Shown: piece by piece, positions 24,396 through 33,112 of the stretch
Position numbering within the stretch: position 1 is the stretch's first letter
Layout: every line of letters begins with the position of its first letter
Source of the DNA: Rothia sp. P100
GTDB taxonomy: Bacteria > Actinomycetota > Actinomycetes > Actinomycetales > Micrococcaceae
Reading direction: 5' to 3'
Assembly: GCF_023712425.1 (NCBI RefSeq)
Contig: NZ_JAMAYG010000003.1
Span: 62,001-126,000, forward strand
Length of the DNA: 64,000 bases
Made by a program: the position numbers and the translations under genes
Notes under the pieces: generated by a model
Databases searched by the model: none
Seen by the model: the letters and a program-made list of their open reading frames with translations, nothing else
What the model was told of the DNA's origin: nothing

Positions 24396-24836
24396 ATGAC
24401 TTCCACCAGCACTTTGGCGCTTGATAACCAACTCTGCTTTTCCCTCTACCGGGCGCAACGTCTCATGACCCGCACTTACCAGGACCTCCTCAAAGAATTA
24501 GAGCTGACCTACCCCCAGTACCTGACGATGCTGGTGCTCTGGGAGACCCAGGGCTCTGTCACCATGAAGGAGTTAGCCGCCCGCCTAGAGTTGGACTCGG
24601 GAACCCTCACACCGCTGGTGAAGCGCCTGGTGGCCATGGGCCTGGTCAGCAAAGAGCGGGACATCGCGGACGAGCGCCGTACCATCCTTCTCTTGACGGA
24701 TGCCGGAGCTGCCTTACGGAGTCAGGCGGAGAAAGTTCCAGCTCAGATTTACACTCTCTGCAACAGTGAAGGGCTAGACCTTCACACGGTAAAGGGCGAA
24801 CTAGATGCCCTCTCTCAGCACCTCTCCAAGCGCTAA
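24396..24836 (+). CDS. ohrR: OhrR peroxide-sensing MarR repressor
   Basis: This 146-residue MarR-family regulator has the single reactive Cys14 near the N-terminus (LDNQLCFSLYRAQR), as in one- and two-Cys OhrR proteins. It also has a MarR winged HTH (MKELAARLELDSGTLTPLVKRL, then DERRTILLLT) and Cys126-region CNSEG near the C-terminus, a possible second redox Cys. TATGTT lies 6 bases before the ATG, suggesting a leaderless mRNA. It is paired with divergent ohr. Confidence 0.92.
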   Translation: MTSTSTLALDNQLCFSLYRAQRLMTRTYQDLLKELELTYPQYLTMLVLWETQGSVTMKELAARLELDSGTLTPLVKRLVAMGLVSKERDIADERRTILLLTDAGAALRSQAEKVPAQIYTLCNSEGLDLHTVKGELDALSQHLSKR

Positions 24837-25033
24837 GCGCGGCGAAAGCGGGTACTCGGAGGGCACACCGGCGGCGTCCTGCGTCGGCACCACCAGAGGC
24901 AAAAGAGCACCCCCAGCAAAAGCACCGCTAGAACCGTATGCAGCAGCGGGGGGCAGGGTCGTGGCGCAAGTATGCAAGGGCTCTCTTCACAGGCTCAGAG
25001 TACGCCCAAACCACACCGGGTAGAATGGTACCC

Positions 25034-26548
25034 GTGTCTCATACCGAATTTTCTGATCCCAGCTTTTCCTTCACTCTCGGCAAGCGTCTGAGCGAAACAG
25101 CCAAGCCCAGCGCCGAGCGCGTCGCTGCCAACGGCGGCGAGTTCCGCGGGCGCACCGGTGTCATTCACACCCCGCACGGCGACATCAAAACCCCCGCCTT
25201 CACCCCCGTGGGCACCAAGGCAACGGTCAAGGCTGTTCTACCCGAAGCTATGAAAGCCCTGGGTTCCCAGGCCCTGCTCTCTAACGCCTACCACCTCTAC
25301 TTGCAGCCCGGTCCCGATGTGCTGGACGCTGCCGGCGGCCTGGGTAAGTTCATGAACTGGGATGGCCCTACCTTCACCGACTCCGGGGGTTTTCAGGTGA
25401 TGAGCCTGGGTTCGGGCTTCAAGAAGGTTATTGACATGGGCACCGTCGCCAACGCTACCGGCGCTGATGGCCGCCCCCTGGGCGACGACGACGTTGCCAC
25501 CGGCAAGGAGCGCATGGCGCACGTGGACGATGACGGGGTCTTCTTCAAGTCCCATATCAACGGCGATATTCACCGCTTTACCCCCGAAGTTTCCATGCAG
25601 GTACAGCATAAGATCGGTGCGGACGTCATGTTCGCCTTCGACGAGCTGACCACCCTCTATAACTCCCGCGCCTACCAGGAAGAAGCCCTGGAACGCACCC
25701 GCCTCTGGGCACTACGCTGCATCGCTGAGCACCAGCGCCTTACCGAGCAGCGCTCCCACAAGCCCTACCAGGCACTGTTCGGCGTCATTCAGGGCGCCCA
25801 GTACGAGGACCTACGCCGCAAGGCCTGCCAGGATCTAGGTGATATGCCCTTCGATGGTTTCGGTCTGGGCGGTGCCCTAGAAAAGGAAAACCTGGGCACG
25901 ATCGTCCGCTGGTGCGCCGAGGAACTGCCCGAGAACAAGCCTCGCCATCTGCTGGGCATCTCTGAGCCCGATGATATCTTTGTCGGTATCGAAAATGGCG
26001 TGGACACCTTCGACTGCGTCTCCCCTACCCGCGTGGCGCGTAACGCCGCGGTCTACACCCCCGACGGGCGTTTCAACCTGACGAACGCCCGCTACAAGAC
26101 GGACTTCACCCCCATCTTCGAAGGTTGTGACTGCTACACCTGCACTCACTACACCAAGGCCTACATCCACCACCTCTTCAAGGCGGACGAGCGCCTCAGC
26201 GCCACCCTGGCATCCATCCACAACGAACGCTTCATTGTGAAGATGGTGGACGACGCCCGCGAGGCTATCGAGGACGGCACCTACTTTGAGTACCGCGACG
26301 AATTCTTGAGCCGCTACTACGCCAAGAAGGAAGCACAGCTCAAAGCACAAGAAGAAGCCCAGGCGCGCAAGGCCGCCAAAGAAGCCGAGCGTGCGTCAGC
26401 GGCCCAGGCGCGCTGGGAAGCTAACGCCAAGGCAAAAGCTGAGGCAGAGGCGAGGCGCGCGGCTGAAGCTAAAGCTCAAGCCGCCAACGCAGACTCACCC
26501 AAGATTTCAGAAGTAACCGACCAGTCAGAAGATGAGGCATCAGCATGA
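25034..26548 (+). CDS. tgt: tRNA-guanine transglycosylase with basic-acidic tail
   Basis: Tgt exchanges G34 of GUN-anticodon tRNAs for a queuosine precursor. The protein shows DSGGFQVMSLG with the catalytic Asp region, GVIQGAQYEDLR, GFGLGGALEKE, and the zinc site CDCYTC...H (about residue 370). After the normal enzyme end at about residue 430 it has an 70-residue tail rich in Ala, Lys, Glu and Arg, predicted to be a charged helix. I prefer the GTG at 25034, because TAGAAT lies exactly 7 bases upstream (leaderless); ATG 25025 is inside that -10. It overlaps the next gene by 4 bp. A queuosine-precursor transporter is at 30975. Confidence 0.93.
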   Translation: MSHTEFSDPSFSFTLGKRLSETAKPSAERVAANGGEFRGRTGVIHTPHGDIKTPAFTPVGTKATVKAVLPEAMKALGSQALLSNAYHLYLQPGPDVLDAAGGLGKFMNWDGPTFTDSGGFQVMSLGSGFKKVIDMGTVANATGADGRPLGDDDVATGKERMAHVDDDGVFFKSHINGDIHRFTPEVSMQVQHKIGADVMFAFDELTTLYNSRAYQEEALERTRLWALRCIAEHQRLTEQRSHKPYQALFGVIQGAQYEDLRRKACQDLGDMPFDGFGLGGALEKENLGTIVRWCAEELPENKPRHLLGISEPDDIFVGIENGVDTFDCVSPTRVARNAAVYTPDGRFNLTNARYKTDFTPIFEGCDCYTCTHYTKAYIHHLFKADERLSATLASIHNERFIVKMVDDAREAIEDGTYFEYRDEFLSRYYAKKEAQLKAQEEAQARKAAKEAERASAAQARWEANAKAKAEAEARRAAEAKAQAANADSPKISEVTDQSEDEASA

Positions 26549-27048
26549 ATCAGTTTGAACTCGAAGACCTAGACCCAGCAGAGGTGCTGACCTACCGCCA
26601 TGAATTCTCGGCAACCCCAGAAGAAATTTACGGCGCCTTCCTCGATCCCAAACTCTTCGTGCAGTGGTTTGGGCCCAAGGAGTGGAAGGTCATTCCCAGC
26701 ACTCTGACCCTAGAACCGGTGACCGGCGGCCGCCAGCAGTTCGTTATGCGCCACACGGTTAACCCCAAGTACCAGGCGCCCATGTACATGCGTTTCATTG
26801 AAATGAAGGAACCAAGCCTCATTGAATACCGCGAAGCTCTGCCCACCCCTCAGGGTAAGCCCAGCGATACCCTGGTAGGTCTGCGCATCTCGATGGAGCC
26901 CGGCACCGCCGTGACCGAGGACGGCGTAGGCGAAGGCACCATCGTGACCCTAACCCAGGGCCCTCTGCCCGAGGCTGCCCAGGAGCACTCCCGCGAAAGC
27001 TGGGTGGGTTCATTTGAGTCACTGGCGGCTCTCTTAAAGAAGGCCTAG
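26545..27048 (+). CDS. SRPBCC (AHSA1-like) ligand-binding protein
   Basis: This 167-residue START/AHSA1-type protein has features seen in TYRHEFSATPEEIYGAFLDPKLFVQWFGP at the start, a central beta region and the closing helix RESWVGSFESLAALL. Such proteins bind hydrophobic ligands or assist Hsp90 and are often stress-related; the role here is unknown. Its start overlaps the tgt stop (ATGA), so it is co-translated with tgt. Confidence 0.82.
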   Translation: MNQFELEDLDPAEVLTYRHEFSATPEEIYGAFLDPKLFVQWFGPKEWKVIPSTLTLEPVTGGRQQFVMRHTVNPKYQAPMYMRFIEMKEPSLIEYREALPTPQGKPSDTLVGLRISMEPGTAVTEDGVGEGTIVTLTQGPLPEAAQEHSRESWVGSFESLAALLKKA

Positions 27049-27227
27049 CCACCCACGGCATCATCCATATTCAGGAGAACCGCCTACAGTGCTCCCACCA
27101 CCAGTCAGTCCATCCCTACCTGCACCTTTTCACACGATGCACAGCTAGCTGACCTGCTGATCTAAGGTAGCAACATCTGCCCCGTTTAGAGTGTGAGTTT
27201 ATCAAGGAGTGAGGGCACACCAGCGTT

Positions 27228-27689
27228 TTAGCCGATATAGCCTGCCAGTAGCTCCCGCTGGTGCCTGGTCAGGCGGGTCAGCCTCTGGTGGGTTGAATGA
27301 TAAAAAGCCAGAACGGTTGAGCCGCTCACGCAGTGGGTGCCCGTCACCGGGTCAAAGACTTCGTACGTCACGGTCACAGTGGCGGGAGTGACTGCGGTAA
27401 GACGCACTTCGATGCGCACGGGTTCGCCACGGTACTCTAGCTGTGCGCGGTATTTGATGTGGTTTTCAGCAACCAGCGCCTGGGTTCCCTCTTCAAGCTC
27501 GCTAAAGAGCGGGATCAGCGCAAGTGCTGACCCCTTGCCGGAGGACGGCGGAGCGCCAAAGACCGCGATACGTGCCTCTTCTAGAATCTGGAGCAGGGTA
27601 ACGTTGTTGATGTGCCCATAGGCGTCCATATCGCCCCAGCGCAGGGGAATGTGGACGGTCAGGACGGTGGACTGAGCTTGGGTGGTCAT
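27228..27689 (-). CDS. Hot-dog fold acyl-CoA thioesterase
   Basis: This 153-residue 4HBT-family protein has the catalytic-loop motif RWGDMDAYGHINNVTLL with Asp and nearby Asn, followed by HIKYRAQLEYRGEPVRIE and a C-terminal HQRLTRLTRHQRELL helix. It presumably hydrolyses medium or aromatic acyl-CoA. It stands alone, with about 100 bases to the permease genes. Confidence 0.88.
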   Translation of the reverse strand: MTTQAQSTVLTVHIPLRWGDMDAYGHINNVTLLQILEEARIAVFGAPPSSGKGSALALIPLFSELEEGTQALVAENHIKYRAQLEYRGEPVRIEVRLTAVTPATVTVTYEVFDPVTGTHCVSGSTVLAFYHSTHQRLTRLTRHQRELLAGYIG

Positions 27690-27786
27690 GCTTTAAGGAT
27701 AGTGCGGGGCTTGCTAACACAGACAGTGAACGCATCGTGAAGACCTAGCGATTCATTGATAACTACAGTCTATATAACAACCATTC

Positions 27787-29241
27787 TCAATTACGAGTAG
27801 CTGGTACTACCGCCTGCCCCCCCGCGTGAGAGGCCACAGCGGCGTCCGCTTCAGCAAAAGCCTCCTCATGCCCGGTATGCGACCGCTTAACCACCCCAAA
27901 GTAGATCATAGTGAGAACCAAGAAGTAACCGATACCTATGGACGCAGGTAGCGCATTACCGCTACGGGTAAAGAGAGCAGCCCAAATAGCCAGCAGCAAG
28001 AGCACGCCGATGCCGGCGGTCAGGCGCCCACCCCACATACGGAAGGCGGAAGAATTACCCTCAGCGCCCTTATAGGCAATGTAGGCAAGCAGAATCAACA
28101 CCCATACCGTGAGAGCACAGACCATGGTCAAGGTCATCATCATGCCGAAAGCACCACCGGGGTTAAAGATCGCCAGTAACATCGCCAGCACCACACCTGA
28201 ACAGGACGCCCACATGGCACGCACGGGGATGCCGCCACCGCTTACCTTCCCCAGAGCGACAGGAGCCATTTTCTCAGCAGCAAGGGAGTGCATGAGACGG
28301 GTGCCTGCGTAGAGGTTGGCATTAGCCGCTGATAGAGCTGCCACCAGAATGATGAAGTTGGTAATACCGGCAATGGCCGGCACACCAATTTCAGAGAAGA
28401 CCAAAACAAAGGGGGAGGCCTCAACGGAGCCGTCCAGCTGAGCCGCCCGCTGCCAGGGAATAATGGAGACCACAATGAAGAGGGAGACCACATAGATGGT
28501 GGCTAGACGCCACATGTTGGCCTTAGTGGAGGCTCGCACCGAACGCACCGGGTCTTTAGCCTCCGCTGCAGAGATAGACAGCATCTCAATGCCGCCGAAG
28601 GAGAACATCACAACGGCTAGAGAGAGCCAGACGCCCTCAATACCCATGGGCATGAAGCCGCCATCGTTGGTGAGATGAGCCGTGCCGGAGGCCTCATGCC
28701 CGGGGAAGCCGACAAAGACCAGAGCCAGGCCCACGAGCACGAAAAGCAGCAGGGCAATGACCTTAATGGAGGACAGGAAGAACTCCATAGTGCCAAAGTA
28801 CTTGACACTGCGGATATTCAGCAAAATGATTGCCACACCAAAAACAGCGATGCCCACCCAGAGCGGAAGGCCAGGCCACCAGTACTGCAGGTAGGCACCC
28901 ACCGCGACCAGCTCAATACCGGTAATAATGGCGGTAACGGTCCAGTAGGCCCAGCGGGTCAGGTAGCCAGCATAAGCACCCAGGTAGCGGCCAGCAATAG
29001 AGCCGAATCCACCGCGTACGGGGTAGCGGACCGCCATTTCACCGGTTGACGCCGCAATGATGGCAGCAACCAGCGAACCAATCGCGTAGGAAAGAATAAC
29101 GGCGGGGCCAGCTAGCGCGATAGCACCGCTTGAGCCCAAAAAGAGGCCGGTGCCCAGCGCTGAGCCCAGAACAATCATGGTCATTTGGCCGTGTGTCAGC
29201 GAGCGCTTGAGGCCGGGCTGGTGTGTGTGAGACTGTGCCAC
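27787..29241 (-). CDS. APC-family amino acid permease, copy 1
   Basis: This 484-residue amino acid-polyamine-organocation transporter of the AAT type has 12 predicted helices. It shows TMIVLGSALGTGLFLGSS in helix 1, AVRYPVRGGFGSIAGRYLG, and the helix 6 segment FSFGGIEMLSISAAEAKDPVRSVR. The start is taken as the GTG at 29241: AAAGG lies 6 bases upstream and it aligns with the MAQS start of the neighbour; an ATG 30 bases earlier is possible. It is a tandem paralogue of the next gene, transcribed in the same direction. Substrate unknown. Confidence 0.9.
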   Translation of the reverse strand: MAQSHTHQPGLKRSLTHGQMTMIVLGSALGTGLFLGSSGAIALAGPAVILSYAIGSLVAAIIAASTGEMAVRYPVRGGFGSIAGRYLGAYAGYLTRWAYWTVTAIITGIELVAVGAYLQYWWPGLPLWVGIAVFGVAIILLNIRSVKYFGTMEFFLSSIKVIALLLFVLVGLALVFVGFPGHEASGTAHLTNDGGFMPMGIEGVWLSLAVVMFSFGGIEMLSISAAEAKDPVRSVRASTKANMWRLATIYVVSLFIVVSIIPWQRAAQLDGSVEASPFVLVFSEIGVPAIAGITNFIILVAALSAANANLYAGTRLMHSLAAEKMAPVALGKVSGGGIPVRAMWASCSGVVLAMLLAIFNPGGAFGMMMTLTMVCALTVWVLILLAYIAYKGAEGNSSAFRMWGGRLTAGIGVLLLLAIWAALFTRSGNALPASIGIGYFLVLTMIYFGVVKRSHTGHEEAFAEADAAVASHAGGQAVVPATRN

Positions 29242-29350
29242 GGTATACCTTTGCGTGTAGGTGTGGTGCAAGAGGACGCCGCCACCCGGCTCTCTGCCGG
29301 TGGGCAGGGGCGGGCGGCGGCGTCCTTAGGGATAAGAACTGTGTCTAAGT

Positions 29351-30802
29351 TTAGCTCTTCTTGCTTGCTGCGGGGATCTGTGAAGTAACGGTGCGCACCT
29401 CTTCGAAGGCGTCCTCGCTGGTTTGCACGCCCTTGTTGACTCCGGCGAAGTAGAGCACGGTAATCAGAGCGAAGAAGCCCAGGCCCACGCTGACGGAGGT
29501 GAGCATGGTGCTGCTGACGAAGAACATGGCAATGAAGGTTGCCACCACGCCAGCCAGTGCCACCAGAGCGGTTGCGCTACCGCCGAAAACACGGAAGGGG
29601 GAGGCGTTGCCTTCCTTGCGCTTGAAGGCGATGTAGGACAGCAGAATCATGCTCCACACCACAAGTACGCACACGGTCACCAGTGCCATCATGTAGCTGA
29701 AGATGTTACCTACGCCCGAGATTGCCATGACCACAGCGACCACAGCACCCACCGAGGAGACGGTCAGTGCAATGGCGGGGATGCCGCTGCCGCTGGTACG
29801 GGAGAGCACCTTAGGTGCCATGCGTTCATGACCCAGGGAGTGTAGTAGTCGGGTTGCTGCGTAGAGGGCAGCATTAGCGCCGGAGAGAGCTGCGGTGAGT
29901 ACTACGAAGTTGGTGATACCCCCGATGTAGGGAATGCCCAGTTCGGTGAAGACCATCACGAAGGGGGAACCTTCAATTTCACCGGTGAGCTGGGAGGCGT
30001 TGCGCCAGGGGATGATCGCAACAACGACAAAGAGGGAGAGCACGTAGAAGGTGGCTAGGCGCCACATCATAGCTTTAGCTGAGGAACGGACCGCGCGCAC
30101 CGGATCCTTGGCTTCTGCGGCTGAGATGGAGATGAGCTCGATACCGCCGAAGGAGAACATGACCACGGCGAGAGCCAGCCAGATGGAGGCGGGGCCGTTA
30201 GGTACAAAGCCACCGTCAGCAGTCAGGTTAGTTACGCCGGCAGCGTCCTGGCCGGGTAGGCCAAAGAAGACCAGGGCTAGGCCGAAGATAATGAAGAGGA
30301 TGACGGCGCTGACCTTGATGGAGGAGAGGAGGAACTCTACGGTACCGAAGGATTTTACACTGGTGAGGTTGAGCACGAAGATGGCGCCGCCAGCGATGAG
30401 AACCCAGATCCAGAGGGGTGCCTGAGGGTACCAGTAGGCCATGTACTTACCCACGGCTACGACCTCTGCGCCTGCTAGGGTCACGGTGGTCATCCAGTAG
30501 GCCCAGCGGGTGAGGTAGCCAGAGAAGGGGCCCAGGAACTTACCGGCGATGGTACCAAAGCCACCGCGCACAGGGTAGCGCACGGCCATTTCACCGGCAC
30601 AGGCGCCGATAATGGCCGCAATGAGAGAGCCGATAGCGTAGGAGACGATGACTGCCGGGCCAGCGATGCCGATGGCTGCGCCTGAGCCCAAGAAGAGGCC
30701 GGTGCCAACAGCAAGCCCCAGGGCAATCATGGTCATCTGCCCATTGGACAGTGAGCGGGCGAGCTCGCCGCCCTGCTGAGTTCCGGTCGTGGATTGTGCC
30801 AT
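29351..30802 (-). CDS. APC-family amino acid permease, copy 2
   Basis: This 483-residue permease is closely similar to the downstream one over its whole length (TMIALGLAVGTGLFLGSG; PVRGGFGTIAGKFLGPF; FSFGGIELISISAAEAKDPVRAVR). The copies differ in loops and in the C-terminal tail, so the duplication is old and specificity may have split. The genes are 109 bases apart with GC-rich short repeats between. Uptake of amino acids by proton symport is the family function. Confidence 0.9.
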   Translation of the reverse strand: MAQSTTGTQQGGELARSLSNGQMTMIALGLAVGTGLFLGSGAAIGIAGPAVIVSYAIGSLIAAIIGACAGEMAVRYPVRGGFGTIAGKFLGPFSGYLTRWAYWMTTVTLAGAEVVAVGKYMAYWYPQAPLWIWVLIAGGAIFVLNLTSVKSFGTVEFLLSSIKVSAVILFIIFGLALVFFGLPGQDAAGVTNLTADGGFVPNGPASIWLALAVVMFSFGGIELISISAAEAKDPVRAVRSSAKAMMWRLATFYVLSLFVVVAIIPWRNASQLTGEIEGSPFVMVFTELGIPYIGGITNFVVLTAALSGANAALYAATRLLHSLGHERMAPKVLSRTSGSGIPAIALTVSSVGAVVAVVMAISGVGNIFSYMMALVTVCVLVVWSMILLSYIAFKRKEGNASPFRVFGGSATALVALAGVVATFIAMFFVSSTMLTSVSVGLGFFALITVLYFAGVNKGVQTSEDAFEEVRTVTSQIPAASKKS

Positions 30803-30974
30803 GAACGAGCCTCACCTTCAAAAGAGTATGTATGTAATGAACCGCAAGTTTACACAGGTTTGCCCTGTAGAAACGTGCCTTGCTGAAAGACCATTATCCA
30901 GTGAGATACAGCTCACTTCCTTGGCTGTCTGTGCAGGCTCTTGGGTCATCAGAACCGATTGCCTGGCGATATCG

Positions 30975-31655
30975 TTAGGCAGCTCCGTAACTAGGTTCGC
31001 GGCGCTTGAACCAGGCAATGACCGGATAGGTGATGGGCAGCAGGATAAACTCAACGGCGCACTTATAGACGTAGCCCACCAGCACATAGTTGAGGAATTG
31101 GGAGAAAGTTGTAATTCCAAGAATGGGGGCGGCAATGGAGCAGAAAATGATGGTATCTGCCAGCTCGCCCACCAGGGTTGAACCCATCAGACGGCCCCAG
31201 AGATGCTTGCCGCCGGTTTTTTCTTTGAGTTTTACCATCATCCAGGAGTTCAGCAGCTGACCGGTCAGGTAGCCCAGCAGGGAGCCGCCCACAATGAGGG
31301 GCACGGGGCCTAGCACAGTAGCCAGGGCGTCCTGGTTTTCGTAGAAGTCAGCGCTGGGCAGGCTGATGAGCACCCAGAAGCTCAGAGCTGCGACTGCTGC
31401 CGAGATAAAGCTGGTGATAATCGCCCGGCGCGCAAGACGGAAGCCGTAGACCTCACTGATGATATCGCCCAGCACGTAGGCCAGGGGGAAGAGGAAGAAG
31501 CCGCCATCGGTGAGAATAGGCCCAAACGCCACGGCCTTGGTTGCCCCAATGTTAGACAGGATGAGCAACACACAAGAGGCTGCTAACAGCAGATCAAAGT
31601 AGGTGCGGGCTGGGCGGGCAAACTGGACGCCAGAGGGTGAGGGTGAAGATGTCAT
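30975..31655 (-). CDS. YhhQ/QueT-type queuosine precursor transporter
   Basis: This 226-residue VUT/YhhQ-family membrane protein imports queuosine precursors (preQ0/preQ1) or queuine. It has about six helices with SNIGATKAVAFGP, DGGFFLFPLAYVLGDIISEVYGF and GSTLVGELADTIIF, all family hallmarks. The ATG at 31655 is preferred; an in-frame start 42 bases upstream has no ribosome-binding site. It complements tgt at 25034: an organism lacking de novo synthesis would need this transporter. No queuosine biosynthesis gene is in the window. It is divergent from a TetR gene. Confidence 0.9.
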   Translation of the reverse strand: MTSSPSPSGVQFARPARTYFDLLLAASCVLLILSNIGATKAVAFGPILTDGGFFLFPLAYVLGDIISEVYGFRLARRAIITSFISAAVAALSFWVLISLPSADFYENQDALATVLGPVPLIVGGSLLGYLTGQLLNSWMMVKLKEKTGGKHLWGRLMGSTLVGELADTIIFCSIAAPILGITTFSQFLNYVLVGYVYKCAVEFILLPITYPVIAWFKRREPSYGAA

Positions 31656-31850
31656 AGTTTTCAAAGAGTTCGGGGACGCGATGACGCAAGGGCGCACCGA
31701 AACACTGAGTCAAGCACGCCAAAGAAAGCAGAAGCCACCCTTTGCTCAAGGAAACTGCTGCGCTTATTCTTGCGTGCCCATCTGCCACCTGGGCGAAATA
31801 AGCCTAGCAGAACGCATCCTAAAAACATATTTACTGACACACCAGCCAGC

Positions 31851-31882
31851 TTTGTCACCTAAGAATAGGTTTTGCTGACAAA
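31851..31882. promoter_or_regulatory. Candidate TetR operator
   Basis: The half-sites TTTGTCA (31851-31857) and TGACAAA (31876-31882) form a dyad just upstream of the TetR gene and between it and the divergent transporter. TAGAGT sits 6 bases before the tetR ATG. Confidence 0.45.
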
Positions 31883-31900
31883 CCTTAGTAGAGTGTCATT

Positions 31901-32569
31901 ATGCCTAGAATTTCAGCAGCCTCTAATGCCGCCCAGCGCGAGAACACCAAGCGCGCAATCCTCGACTCCTTCGGTCGCTTACTCTATGAACGCGGGCTGC
32001 CGGGTCTTACCATGACCCACGTTGCAAAGACCGCCGGCATTGGCCGCACCGCGGTTTACAACTACTTCGCTGATATGGGCGAGCTGCTGATTGCCTACGC
32101 CCTGGATGAGACGGGCCGCTTCCTCACCGACTTACGGTCATCCTTGGAAGGCGTAGAAAACCCCATTGATCGCCTGGCAATCTATGTGCGCCTTCAGATT
32201 GAAGACCTTTCTCGCCGGCACATGCCCCCCGGTCCCGCCATGCGTTCCGTTCTCTCCCCTGAAGCTTTCGCCAAACTGGGTGACCACGTGCGCGAGCTGC
32301 AGATGGTCCTGGCCGACATTCTTTCGGCAGCAATCGAGCAAGGTTACCTGCCCAAGAACGATATTCGAGAGCTAGCGCAGTTGGTTCACGGTTCACTATC
32401 ATCGAGCGCCGACCGCACCGACGACGCCGAAAATCACGAGGCTCGTGAGCGCCACATTGAGAGCACCATCCGCTTTATCCAGATGGGTCTAGGGGCCCGG
32501 TTTGATGCAGAAGGACGCCCAGTTCCGCTATCTGAGACTCCTCACCTTTATCTGGCAGAAGCGTCCTAG
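31901..32569 (+). CDS. TetR-family transcriptional regulator
   Basis: This 222-residue TetR/AcrR protein has an N-terminal HTH (GLTMTHVAKTAGIGRTAVYNYFADMGEL) and a helical ligand domain with SRRHMPPGP. The divergent position suggests it controls the YhhQ-type transporter, itself, or both. The ligand is unknown. The start at 31901 is supported by a -10-like TAGAGT 6 bases upstream, implying a leaderless transcript. Confidence 0.85.
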   Translation: MPRISAASNAAQRENTKRAILDSFGRLLYERGLPGLTMTHVAKTAGIGRTAVYNYFADMGELLIAYALDETGRFLTDLRSSLEGVENPIDRLAIYVRLQIEDLSRRHMPPGPAMRSVLSPEAFAKLGDHVRELQMVLADILSAAIEQGYLPKNDIRELAQLVHGSLSSSADRTDDAENHEARERHIESTIRFIQMGLGARFDAEGRPVPLSETPHLYLAEAS

Positions 32570-32573
32570 AGTT

Positions 32574-32900
32574 CTACTGCTCTGCCCCGAGGAGGCCGGG
32601 GGCTAGCGCATCGAGGTTGAGCACACGGGCATACATGACAGCCCGGCGCTGCAGGGCAGTACGTAGCGCCCGGTGCACCCCGTCCTCGAGGTAAAGTTCA
32701 CCGCGATACTGCACGACGTGCGGGAAGAGATCACCGTAAAAGGTGGAATCTTCAGCTAGCAGAGTCTCAAGGTTGAGGTGCTTCTGAGTGGTCACCAGAC
32801 GGTCTAGGCGCACCTGTGAGGGAGCTATGGAGCCCCAGCTGCGCTGGGTAAGCCCGTGGTCGGGGTAGGGGCGGTGATTGCCCACGCCTTTGAAAATCAT
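32574..32900 (-). CDS. Conserved actinobacterial protein of unknown function
   Basis: This 108-residue protein begins MIFKGVGNHRPYPDHGL and has PSQVRLDRLVTTQKHLNLETLL, then GDLFPHVVQYRGELYLEDGVHRAL. I recall similar proteins being widespread in Actinobacteria. The segment YLEDGVHRALRTALQ resembles the nucleotide-binding loop of ParB/sulfiredoxin-like folds; that link is only suggestive. It converges on the TetR gene with 4 bases between stops. Confidence 0.75.
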   Translation of the reverse strand: MIFKGVGNHRPYPDHGLTQRSWGSIAPSQVRLDRLVTTQKHLNLETLLAEDSTFYGDLFPHVVQYRGELYLEDGVHRALRTALQRRAVMYARVLNLDALAPGLLGAEQ

Positions 32901-33112
32901 GGCTCTATTCTAGGGCTCAGCACTGACCTCTAGTAACTTCGAACCCCTGGCTCGATCCGGTGGCAAGGGCGCGCTTTAAAGTCTTGAAGTATTCGTTGAT
33001 TTTGTGGTGCCTCAAGTGTTTAATCAGGTCAAGAAACTCTAGTGCGCCCAGCGCCGCCCTTCTGACTTAACCCCACCTTTGACCCACACCCCTTCACACC
33101 GTGGAGCTATTC

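Noticed and set aside
24839-25000. Hydrophobic minus-strand frame before tgt
   Set aside because: It has a helix-like stretch followed by Arg residues but no start codon after the preceding stop, so I do not call it a gene.
31656-31900. preQ1 riboswitch upstream of the queuosine-precursor transporter
   Set aside because: I looked for the preQ1-I and preQ1-II consensus patterns by eye and did not find them.
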